Positions 25,801-33,620 of a stretch of 37,463 nucleotides of DNA are shown piece after piece. The first letter of the stretch is position 1, and the number at the start of each line of letters is the position of its first letter. The position numbers were made by a program, and so were the translations under genes. Under the pieces are notes generated by a model. The model was given only the letters and a program-made list of their open reading frames with translations. It was not told the origin of the DNA and did no database searches. Source of the stretch: Prevotella sp. (GTDB lineage Bacteria > Bacteroidota > Bacteroidia > Bacteroidales > Bacteroidaceae); NCBI GenBank assembly GCA_022486815.1, contig JAKVJW010000027.1:1-37463 (forward strand), written 5' to 3'.

Positions 25801-28396
25801 ACAGGATATGTTGATCAGGATCACTGCTTCCTACCTGGATATAGACAGGACGGCCATCTTTACGGAATTCTTTCGAGGACTGATAGAACCAGTCATGAGT
25901 GCTGATTGCCGGTTCCTTATCAGTCATCTTAAAGAGGACTATCTCTTGTTTCAACGTATCTGTCCCGCAGATGGCCCATAGGGTATGAACTCCTGATGTT
26001 AAACCGGAAACGCCTTTCAGCATACTCTTCTCATTCGTACCAGCCGTCTGTTCAGGGCCTGCATCAAAATGATAGTTCACAACAGCAGGAATATCTTTTC
26101 CGGCAGCATTCCGATACTGAAAGATGATTGTTTTCAAACTATCCGATTCTGCTTTATCCGGAAGATTACTACTAAAGGCTGTGGAATGGGTCCCCAGCGG
26201 CAGAGTCAGTTGGCCGGATTCAGTTTCTCCACCGGCATCTGTAATGTCTGCATTGACTTCAAAATCATAAAAACGAGCAGATCCTTCTTCCGGTCCTTCT
26301 ACTACCATAGGCATGAGAACAGTAAACTCTCCTTTGTCATTGGTAACCGTCGTATCTGAATAGACTTCTGTCAAGCCCTCATTCATGCCAAAGGCTCTCC
26401 ACCACAGAACCGGCCGGCGCATAACTCTATAACTTACTTTGGCATCCTGAACAGGAACCCCTGTATAACCTTTAGCGACAGCCTTCACCATGACAGTATC
26501 GCCTGCATGATAGATCTGCTTGACTTCTGGGAAAACGACTTGAAAAGTAGGACGCTTATATTCCTCCACATTGAAAGAAGCCACGGCAGTTTCTCCATGA
26601 TGGTTATCTGAAAAGACAGCATATCGGCCTGTAAGGCCACCTGAAGGTAAAGTAAAAGTAGTTGAAGCGGTACCATACTCATCCGTAGTCAACTCTTTTT
26701 CATCTATCATTTTATTATTGGCATTTCTCAGGGTCAATTTTATTCTTCCCCCCGAAACCACTTTTGTATCTATCCCATTCTTTATGGTATAATCAATAGC
26801 TGCCACAGAAACCGTCTGTCCTGGACGATATATTTTACGGTCGGTAAATAACTTGATTTGATCGTTTTGCTGATTGCGATTATAATAGATATAACTCCCC
26901 CATATATCCATTCTCGGACAATAATGATCATTTGGGGTATAGACATCAACTTCAGGATTCTGGCGCGTAAAGTGATAAATGACTTCTCCTTTATCATTAC
27001 AATGCAACGTGATGACATCAGCCGATTTACTTGAATTTTGGTGGCTGTCCGGGAATGTCAACCGGAGTGAAGCATTCTGTAAAGGTTGTCCGGTAGTCGC
27101 GCTGACGACGGCATATCTCATACTCTTTTCTGGTAACTCTTCTGCAAGGAGAGCTATATCAGAGACAAAGAAGAGTGCCCTTTGCTCGGCAACATCCCTA
27201 TTACCCGTCGAGATTTTCAAAAGATAGATGCCTTCCGGTAAACCTTTCACTTCAAAGGAGTCCTTCATAATCTTATACGGTGGATAAACACCATATTGCT
27301 TCCTATCAGTAATCTGGTGAGCAGATGAGAGATACTTTTCCAACTTCTTATATTCACGACTATTTATCGTTGTCAATCCGTGATTGCCTGTCAATAAAGC
27401 CAATTGATCTGCATCCATCTTCAAACGCTGAATCGTCATTAAAAGGTTAGGGATATGACGAACCTGATCGATCTTTACCGCAAAAGGGCGATTAGGAATC
27501 ATCACTTCACGCCCAACTGAAATTGAGAAAAACGGATTTGTGAGTGCTTTCCTCTCATTACGGAGAAAGCTCATACCCGGCCAACTCCCCCACTGAGACA
27601 GGGCAAAATCTATATAGTGAATACGATCAGCTACAGTGACATCATTTGCTTGCTGCATAAACCGATAACGCGCCAAAGCAAGTTCACCGGCGGCCGGAAT
27701 ATCTCTATAAACATGAATTAAAGAGTCTATACGTTGCAGGTATCTCGATTTACTGGCTTTCAGCACATCTACCTTCTGGGTAGCATCCATCTGTTTCCAG
27801 GCCATGACACAAGAAGCCGGTCGGTTACCTGCCTTTTGGTAATAATCCAGCAAAGTCTTATAATCCCGAGCTTGAAGCCCAATGACATGCAGGAGGTCAT
27901 TACCGAAAATATTACTGTCAACACCTTTTGTAAACAACGGATTATACGCTGAATACTGCTGCTTTGCCAACAGATCAGGATGACTCATTGAAAGTGCATA
28001 ATATTTCCGGCTTTGAAGAATATGATCAGCACCCAATGATGGATTTTCCGCATAAAACCGACCTAATGCTGACTCATAAATAGCAGCAAGAACCTGATCG
28101 GAAGATTCTGCTTCCCGGGCTTTAATCTTCAAACGTTCTATTCCGACAGATAATGAATCTGGAGAAATACTTGATTTCAAAGAAGCCGTCATCAACTCAG
28201 CTGAAAGCAATTGACCATAGTTATGATCAACTTCAGATTTGAAAGAAATCTGTCCCAGGATATTCAACTCGGTCTTAGGCAGATCTTTATTCCGGGCTTC
28301 AGTAAATTGCTTCCATAGAGAATGGTAACTGTCAGCCATCATTGCTAAAGGCAACAATATATATAATAAAGCCAAAGATAATATTCTCTTTCCCAT
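22823..28396 (-). CDS. Large alpha-2-macroglobulin family protein without a thioester motif
   Basis: A 1857-residue secreted protein of the bacterial alpha-2-macroglobulin type, thought to trap proteases or protect the envelope. It has a signal peptide (RILSLALLYILLPLAMMA) with no lipobox cysteine. A long helical N-terminal region (about 30-300) precedes macroglobulin domains. MG2-like TDRKIYRPGQTV lies near residue 515. The A2M core LPESVTTWHFMAFAHD lies near 1127. The alpha-helical toroid region covers about 1320-1650. Where thioester-containing members have CxEQ, the sequence is TPDHDNAVSLAAAYYANG (about 1325-1345), with no Cys-Glu-Gln. The end, QCAYSPAYGAHT, is typical of the Bacteroidota branch. 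No pbpC is adjacent. Confidence 0.92.
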   Translation of the reverse strand: MGKRILSLALLYILLPLAMMADSYHSLWKQFTEARNKDLPKTELNILGQISFKSEVDHNYGQLLSAELMTASLKSSISPDSLSVGIERLKIKAREAESSDQVLAAIYESALGRFYAENPSLGADHILQSRKYYALSMSHPDLLAKQQYSAYNPLFTKGVDSNIFGNDLLHVIGLQARDYKTLLDYYQKAGNRPASCVMAWKQMDATQKVDVLKASKSRYLQRIDSLIHVYRDIPAAGELALARYRFMQQANDVTVADRIHYIDFALSQWGSWPGMSFLRNERKALTNPFFSISVGREVMIPNRPFAVKIDQVRHIPNLLMTIQRLKMDADQLALLTGNHGLTTINSREYKKLEKYLSSAHQITDRKQYGVYPPYKIMKDSFEVKGLPEGIYLLKISTGNRDVAEQRALFFVSDIALLAEELPEKSMRYAVVSATTGQPLQNASLRLTFPDSHQNSSKSADVITLHCNDKGEVIYHFTRQNPEVDVYTPNDHYCPRMDIWGSYIYYNRNQQNDQIKLFTDRKIYRPGQTVSVAAIDYTIKNGIDTKVVSGGRIKLTLRNANNKMIDEKELTTDEYGTASTTFTLPSGGLTGRYAVFSDNHHGETAVASFNVEEYKRPTFQVVFPEVKQIYHAGDTVMVKAVAKGYTGVPVQDAKVSYRVMRRPVLWWRAFGMNEGLTEVYSDTTVTNDKGEFTVLMPMVVEGPEEGSARFYDFEVNADITDAGGETESGQLTLPLGTHSTAFSSNLPDKAESDSLKTIIFQYRNAAGKDIPAVVNYHFDAGPEQTAGTNEKSMLKGVSGLTSGVHTLWAICGTDTLKQEIVLFKMTDKEPAISTHDWFYQSSKEFRKDGRPVYIQVGSSDPDQHILYTIFSGNKVLESGSIDQSSILHTRGFVNHPEYGDGIRLTYVWIKNGVTYTHTTTIESPLPDKRLILRWSSFRDFLTPGQKETWTLKVTNPDGSPASPQLLSVLYDGSLDQILKHNWNFSLGLSRNLPEAFWQSAWDNLSLVNVYGRGSYKIFENRSLELSAFNPIYFETGNRLNYSSFPQVRAFGGSKYSASRGMAYDNAPVALMSKQAVPATAMDKSQETDEKVGSSSPNSVSSFRENLKETAFFYPALTADNNGNIVIRFTLPESVTTWHFMAFAHDNYMNFGQLSDTLIARKTVMIQPNMPRFVREGDLANITGRLSNTSSKMVTGIARIELLNPETEKIVYSESHSYTIRPEKTAVVGFNVDLTNHSDLTRKLAGFDHSLLICRMIAEGSGYRDGEQHYLPVLPNTELVTNTLSFTQNKPGRKTIDLTALLPANSINKKLTVEYTNHPSWLMIQSLPSIATPDHDNAVSLAAAYYANGIAAYLMRQNPVLKNVLELWKRDHSGESTLISQLDQNQDLKNLVLSETPWVLEADRQTDQKRKLCELFDDNLIQSRQNEVLTKLRQLQLSDGSWAWWPGMHGSIYMTEAVSEALVRLNVMTGNQQETAEMLKRAFNWMTGKLHDEVIRLKDDQSHGFKDALPSEEALRFLYMDAIDGRSLSSKGETDKAYLVNLIADHGSAMTIYGKAKTAVILAKNNHVREAKEYLQSINEYSVYTDEAGRYFDTSKAQYSWCDYKIPTEVAVIEGLRILDPKSKAIDEMKRWLLQEKRTTSWDTPVNAVDAVYAFGVDSLIPSKKGDFSVISIDGKRLVTSPALAGLGYVKSSVVDSHPKILTVDKTDEGISWGAVYAQFMQKSADVQNSRSGMTITKEIFSPSGSKIGDVSLQVGERVKVCLTITCDHDYDFVQVSDHRPACFEPVNQLSGYQRNYYYAPKDEVTNYFFDGLSKGSHILETEYVVDRTGSYQSGTCTVQCAYSPAYGAHTTVQTYVVK

Positions 28397-28432
28397 AATC
28401 TATATCGTCAAAATATTATTTTGTTGTATACG

Positions 28433-28440
28433 CAAAGATA
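28433..28440 (-). promoter_or_regulatory. Putative -7 box for the macroglobulin-like gene
   Basis: On the minus strand it reads TATCTTTG, matching TAnnTTTG, 36 bp before the start codon. No -33 TTG is clear at 19-21 bp. Confidence 0.45.
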
Positions 28441-28460
28441 ATGCTTTTTATCCAGATTCC

Positions 28461-28491
28461 TTGTTAGATAGGACTACTTTTTATATTTTTG
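28461..28491 (+). promoter_or_regulatory. Promoter of clpB
   Basis: TTG (28461-28463), a 20-bp gap and TATTTTTG (28484-28491) fit the -33/-7 layout. Transcription would begin near 28498, about 215 nt before clpB. No CIRCE-type inverted repeat is visible. Confidence 0.75.
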
Positions 28492-28712
28492 CAACATTAC
28501 TACAGAACTATAAAAATTCTGACATATCAACAAATGTCCAATAGTCAAGTAATCTGATACGACAAATTGAGCCAAATCACACTTCAGGCAGCATAAGTAA
28601 ACGCCACATTGACAGATGGCTCAGCCATTATGACAGTACTCCTGCTTAGGCATAGGATTTGAGCAAGTTCCTTACAGAAAGGAATAAGAAAAACAAGAAA
28701 GGAAAACAGAAT

Positions 28713-31304
28713 ATGACATTCGACAAATTTACCATTAAAGCTCAAGAAGCTATACAGGAAGCTGTGAATATTGCCCGGCAAAGTGGACAACAGGCCATAG
28801 AACCTGTACATATTCTGGAGGGTGTACTCAGGAAAGGGAAAGATGTAACAAACTATATCTTTCAGAAACTCGGGGTCAATGGTCAGATGATTGAAAACTC
28901 TGCTCAGCAGGAGATTCAGCATTTACCGAAAGTCTCCGGAGGAGAACCCTATCTGAGTTCAGAAAGTAACAGTATTCTCCAGAAGACCATGGATATTTCT
29001 CAGAAAATGGGAGATGAATTCGTCAGCATCGAGCCGATGCTGATCGCTCTTATCAAGTCCAACTCCGCAGCAGGCCGTATCCTCAAGGATGCCGGTTGCA
29101 CAGAGAAAGAAATGGAAAAAGCCATCAAGGAACTACGTGAAGGGCAACAAGTAAAATCACAGAGTGGTGATGAAAACTATCAGGCTCTGTCTAAATATGC
29201 GAAGAACCTTATCGTACAGGCACGCGCAGGAAAACTCGATCCGGTCATCGGCCGTGATGAAGAAATCCGTCGTGTACTTACGATTCTCTCACGCCGGACC
29301 AAAAACAACCCTATCTTAATCGGTGAGCCTGGTGTCGGCAAGACGGCTATCGTGGAAGGTCTCGCTGAACGTATTGTCCGTGGGGATGTCCCGGAAAATC
29401 TGAAGGACAAACAGGTTTATTCTCTTGATATGGGTGCATTGATTGCGGGTGCCAAATACAAAGGTGAATTCGAGGAACGCCTGAAAAGTGTGATCAAAGA
29501 GGTGGAACATGCCAATGGGAATATTATCCTCTTCATTGATGAAATCCACACCCTTGTGGGTGCCGGTGGCGGAGAAGGTGCCATGGATGCCGCAAACATT
29601 CTAAAACCAGCTCTTTCCCGTGGAGAATTGAGGACCATCGGTGCTACCACCCTAAATGAGTATCAGAAATACTTTGAGAAAGATAAAGCTCTGGAACGCC
29701 GTTTCCAGACGGTTATGGTCGATGAACCGAGTGAAGTGGATGCCATTTCCATTCTAAGGGGTTTGAAGGAACGTTATGAAAATCACCATAAAGTCCGTAT
29801 TCAGGATGATGCTTGCATCTCTGCTGTAAAACTCTCGGAGCGTTATATCAGTGACCGTTATCTTCCGGACAAGGCTATTGACCTGATGGACGAGGCGGCT
29901 GCAAAACTCCGTCTGGAACGTGACTCTGTTCCTGAAGAACTCGACGATATTGACCACCACATCAAGCAATTGGAAATTGAAAGAGAGGCTATCAAACGGG
30001 AAAATGACCAACCGAAGATCAAACATCTTGATAAGGAACTTGCTGATCTGAAGGATAAGGAAAAATCATACCGGGCAAAGTGGGAAAGCGAAAAGAATCT
30101 TGTCAATAATATTCAACAGGATAAACAGCAAATCGAGCAACTTAAATATGAGGCTGAAAAAGCAGAGCGTGAAGGCAATTATGAACGTGTCGCAGAGATC
30201 CGTTATTCTAAACTGCAGCAACTGAATGATGACATCAAGAAAATTCAAACCCAACTCAAAGATACGCAGGGAGGTGCTGCACTCGTAAGAGAGGAAGTTA
30301 CCCCTGACGATATTGCAGAAGTGGTAAGCCGTTGGACCGGAATACCGGTGACACGGATGATGCAGAGTGAACGAGAGAAACTCCTCCACATGGAAGATGA
30401 ACTCCACAAGAGAGTTATCGGACAGGAGAAGGCCATCAAGGCCGTTTCTGATGCGGTCCGCAGGAGTCGGGCAGGGCTACAAGACCCCAACCGTCCTATA
30501 GCATCTTTTCTATTCATCGGTACGACAGGCGTCGGCAAGACTGAACTGGCAAAAACTCTGGCTGAATACCTCTTCAACGATGAATCCATGATGACCCGTA
30601 TAGACATGAGTGAATATCAGGAAAAATTCAGTGTTTCTCGTCTAATCGGTGCACCTCCGGGGTATGTAGGCTATGATGAAGGCGGTCAACTGACGGAAGC
30701 TGTCCGGCGTAAACCGTACAGTGTGGTGCTCTTCGATGAAATAGAGAAAGCTCATCCGGATGTATTCAACATTCTGCTTCAGGTATTGGACGACGGACGC
30801 CTGACGGATAACAAGGGACGGGTCGTGAACTTCAAGAACACCATCATCATCATGACCAGTAATCTGGGAAGTGATCTGATTCAGGCAAAACTGGAGAAAA
30901 TGACGGATGCCAACCGTGAAAGTGTCATCAACAGTACGAAAGAAGAAATTCTGGAAATGCTGAAGAGAACCATCCGCCCTGAATTTCTGAACCGAATAGA
31001 CGAAACCGTCATGTTTCTGCCTTTGACGAAAGTCCAGATCGGAGAAATTGTACGCTTACAGTTGAACCATGTAGCCAAAAGACTGGCAGACCAGGGCTTC
31101 GTCCTCAAATGGACAGATCCAGCGGTCAAATACTTGGCAGACGTAGGTTATGACCCCGAATTCGGTGCCCGGCCTGTGAAACGTGCCGTGCAGGATTACG
31201 TACTCAATGACTTGAGCAAACAACTCCTGGCCGGAAAAGTAGACCACACTCAGCCTATCACCATTGACTATTTTGGCAATGGGCTCGTCTTCCGCAACAA
31301 GTAA
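28713..31304 (+). CDS. clpB: ClpB protein disaggregase
   Basis: ClpB is a hexameric AAA+ chaperone that, with DnaK, pulls proteins from aggregates after heat stress. The 863 residues match the usual length (857 in E. coli). The N-domain covers about 1-145. NBD1 has Walker [10 protein letters not shown] (about 203-211) and Walker [12 protein letters not shown]. The coiled-coil middle domain, about 400-530, is rich in Lys and Glu and separates it from ClpA/ClpC. NBD2 has GTTGVGKTE (about 602-610) and [19 protein letters not shown] 28713 matches family starts; the frame upstream begins 18 codons earlier and adds a basic stretch. It has its own promoter and a terminator. Confidence 0.98.
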   Translation: MTFDKFTIKAQEAIQEAVNIARQSGQQAIEPVHILEGVLRKGKDVTNYIFQKLGVNGQMIENSAQQEIQHLPKVSGGEPYLSSESNSILQKTMDISQKMGDEFVSIEPMLIALIKSNSAAGRILKDAGCTEKEMEKAIKELREGQQVKSQSGDENYQALSKYAKNLIVQARAGKLDPVIGRDEEIRRVLTILSRRTKNNPILIGEPGVGKTAIVEGLAERIVRGDVPENLKDKQVYSLDMGALIAGAKYKGEFEERLKSVIKEVEHANGNIILFIDEIHTLVGAGGGEGAMDAANILKPALSRGELRTIGATTLNEYQKYFEKDKALERRFQTVMVDEPSEVDAISILRGLKERYENHHKVRIQDDACISAVKLSERYISDRYLPDKAIDLMDEAAAKLRLERDSVPEELDDIDHHIKQLEIEREAIKRENDQPKIKHLDKELADLKDKEKSYRAKWESEKNLVNNIQQDKQQIEQLKYEAEKAEREGNYERVAEIRYSKLQQLNDDIKKIQTQLKDTQGGAALVREEVTPDDIAEVVSRWTGIPVTRMMQSEREKLLHMEDELHKRVIGQEKAIKAVSDAVRRSRAGLQDPNRPIASFLFIGTTGVGKTELAKTLAEYLFNDESMMTRIDMSEYQEKFSVSRLIGAPPGYVGYDEGGQLTEAVRRKPYSVVLFDEIEKAHPDVFNILLQVLDDGRLTDNKGRVVNFKNTIIIMTSNLGSDLIQAKLEKMTDANRESVINSTKEEILEMLKRTIRPEFLNRIDETVMFLPLTKVQIGEIVRLQLNHVAKRLADQGFVLKWTDPAVKYLADVGYDPEFGARPVKRAVQDYVLNDLSKQLLAGKVDHTQPITIDYFGNGLVFRNK

Positions 31305-31335
31305 TCATTGATCTGATCAATAATTGTATTTTGAG

Positions 31336-31369
31336 AAGACCGGACGAAATTCAAACTTCGCCCGGTCTT
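31336..31369 (+). terminator. Terminator after clpB
   Basis: Arms 31336-31343 and 31362-31369 pair over 8 bp (AAGACCGG with CCGGTCTT), then one A-C mismatch, then 4 bp (CGAA/TTCG) around an 8-nt loop. It is followed by TTTATTTCTG. It may also act for the convergent GH78 gene, though its minus-strand tail is less T-rich. Confidence 0.8.
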
Positions 31370-31395
31370 TTTATTTCTGTATCTAAAACAGTATC

Positions 31396-33567
31396 TTAAT
31401 AGCGTACGGTTATCTCTTGTCCTGCAGGTATCTTCACAGGCGACTTGCCCGGCAAGTTCAGCCAGCCCGTACCTTCTGTTGACTTCACCTTCACCTGATG
31501 ACGGTCCATATAGACATTGACCTCACCATGCGGAGTAGGCACACTTCCTTTCATCCATTTCAATCCACCCAATACAGGAGTGACCTGATATTCCTTATAG
31601 CCAGCCTCAGAAGGGACAACACCCAGGAAATACTTTCCTAAAAGATAAATCGGACTTGCTCCCCAGGCATGACAAAGACTTTTTCCATACGGACGGCCAT
31701 ACATAGACAGGTGCCCGGACAACGGTGCCAGTTTGCCTTTATCCAAACTCGGATCATAGGATTCCCAGAAAGTGGTACAGCCATGACGCATCATCCCGCC
31801 CCAGTAATTCTTCATCTGACCAAGCACATCCCGTTGCTTGCCCATCTTACAGAGTGCATCCATCTCATAGAAACGCATATAAGGTGTGGTAATCGGCATA
31901 ATCTTGTCATTAAACAGAACCCCTTTTGCAACTTCCTCTTTCTGCTGTTGATTGAGATAACCAAATAAGATGGCAAAGATATTCGCATAACGGGTTATCG
32001 GGCGGGTAAGTAATGTGGAATTCTCTTCAGAAGGAATGACATTATGTACAAATGCATGACGATCATTATCCCAGAACGTCGATAGGATTCTACCACGTAA
32101 CTGCTCTGCGAGTTGTTCATATTTCTGTTGCTCAGCCGGATGATGAGTCAGACCGGCACAGAGAGACATATCTTCCAGACTCTTGCAGAAAAGTATCTGT
32201 TCGAAGGATAATTCCCCATGCTTGTCCATCGGTTTTGGAGACCAGTCAACAAATACCCAGTCTCCGGAAAGCCCCTCAACCATACCATTTTTGTCTGTAC
32301 GACTCAGTACGTAATCCATCAGTGTTTTCATCTGCGGATAGATCTGGCTCACGAAATGCTGATCACCTGAATACATATAATAATCATAGATGCCAAGAAA
32401 CCAGTAGAAGGTATAGTCCATAATCGTATTGATATGTGAGGTCACCGGATCCTTACCCCGAAGAAGCCAGGTAGTGCGCTTGACACAATCACTATCAAAG
32501 AAAAGATAATCATTCATCAGATAACTCTGGCAGGCATCACCTCCCCATGTCCAACGGTCACGTTTGATACCATCAATGAAAAATTCACGGGTAGTAAGAC
32601 GAAGGGTATACTCTCCTATTTTCCACATCCGGTTAATCTCATCATCATTACATTCAAATGAAGCCCGGTCAGTTTCCTGAGCATATTCATATAGCATACT
32701 CATACTCTGAAAGTGCACAGTAGGATCTGATTCCACATAGACATATCGGAAAGCCTTACTATCTGATGTAGCGAAGGCAGAACCCTCCTTTTTCAGATCT
32801 CTATGGTTCGATAAATCTACCATACGCTGAGGAGAAGCCATAAACTCATCCAGTGTTTCACAATGTTCCTTATCCTGAGCTTCCTCTGCACTCTCCCCAT
32901 AATAAACACGGATATTCCCCTTTCCGGAAAGATCGTGAAAAACCAGATAACCAAAAGTCTCCTTTCCAAAATCATATAACACTCCACCTTGGGAAGTTTT
33001 CTTTGCAGAAAGGACATCCTGCGGCTGGCAATTCAGATGAAACAGAGAAGGACGCTGCTCAGGGGTATCAAAATTCCACGAACCGGCATCCATATATACA
33101 CTTGCACTCGTATCACTGGCTTTTCCAGAGGCATCAATCCACTCCTTATCCTCATTCGTTACTTTCCATGTATCATCACTCTTGATCGTTTTACCGTTGA
33201 CAAAGATAGCCGGGGGAGTAGTCTGGTTCCAGACTTTGACATTCAGATGATGCTTTCCTGCAGAAAGGGTAAAAACATCCGGCATGCCAAATAGCATCTT
33301 CCCGTCAATCTTTATATTGTACATTCCTTCTACGTCAATCTTGACCGTCTCAGGCTCTTTTAAGTCCAAGATCTTGGAAAATTCGACGGTGACATAATGA
33401 CTATCTGATTTCCAGAACGGCGGGAAAAAGGCCCCACGATCCGTACGGCGATTATTCATCCGGTTACCCAGCCATATCTCATAATCACCCGGATACCATA
33501 TCCATGTCTGTGAATAAGACAACTCACAGAGACAGGAGAAAGCAAGAATAAGAAAGAGTTTTTTCAT
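31396..33567 (-). CDS. GH78-type alpha-L-rhamnosidase
   Basis: This 723-residue secreted enzyme probably removes alpha-L-rhamnose from a polysaccharide. A signal peptide (KKLFLILAFSCLCELSYSQ) is present; I use ATG 33567 because the frame's first codon is a GTG just before it. An N-terminal beta-sandwich region (about 20-300) precedes the (alpha/alpha)6 barrel. The active-site motif is DGIKRDRWTWGGDA (about 336-349), where the three acids of the GH78 motif are Asp, Asp and Asp; the middle one is usually Glu. A later acid is in CTTFWESYDP (about 593). It is the last gene of the operon, 53 nt after the beta-helix gene. Substrate specificity is inferred from family only. Confidence 0.88.
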   Translation of the reverse strand: MKKLFLILAFSCLCELSYSQTWIWYPGDYEIWLGNRMNNRRTDRGAFFPPFWKSDSHYVTVEFSKILDLKEPETVKIDVEGMYNIKIDGKMLFGMPDVFTLSAGKHHLNVKVWNQTTPPAIFVNGKTIKSDDTWKVTNEDKEWIDASGKASDTSASVYMDAGSWNFDTPEQRPSLFHLNCQPQDVLSAKKTSQGGVLYDFGKETFGYLVFHDLSGKGNIRVYYGESAEEAQDKEHCETLDEFMASPQRMVDLSNHRDLKKEGSAFATSDSKAFRYVYVESDPTVHFQSMSMLYEYAQETDRASFECNDDEINRMWKIGEYTLRLTTREFFIDGIKRDRWTWGGDACQSYLMNDYLFFDSDCVKRTTWLLRGKDPVTSHINTIMDYTFYWFLGIYDYYMYSGDQHFVSQIYPQMKTLMDYVLSRTDKNGMVEGLSGDWVFVDWSPKPMDKHGELSFEQILFCKSLEDMSLCAGLTHHPAEQQKYEQLAEQLRGRILSTFWDNDRHAFVHNVIPSEENSTLLTRPITRYANIFAILFGYLNQQQKEEVAKGVLFNDKIMPITTPYMRFYEMDALCKMGKQRDVLGQMKNYWGGMMRHGCTTFWESYDPSLDKGKLAPLSGHLSMYGRPYGKSLCHAWGASPIYLLGKYFLGVVPSEAGYKEYQVTPVLGGLKWMKGSVPTPHGEVNVYMDRHQVKVKSTEGTGWLNLPGKSPVKIPAGQEITVRY

Positions 33568-33620
33568 CACTTCAATTTTATTTTATAGATCCATAAATAC
33601 CAATTGTTTTTATTACTTGT

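Larger units (their letters stand above)
28397..28712. other. Divergent intergenic region with long clpB leader
   Basis: The 316 bp between the macroglobulin-like gene and clpB hold two divergent promoters and, from about 28498 to 28712, a leader for clpB. In the leader a 7-nt inverted repeat (28568-28574 with 28617-28623) encloses 42 nt, which could form a weak long hairpin. The last 30 nt before the ATG are purine-rich (AAGAAAGGAAAACAG) and include the ribosome site. No gene is evident. Confidence 0.6.

Noticed and set aside
28584..28922. 112-codon minus-strand open frame across the clpB start
   Set aside because: It lies antisense to the conserved clpB N-terminus and its own leader, with no signal or homology visible.
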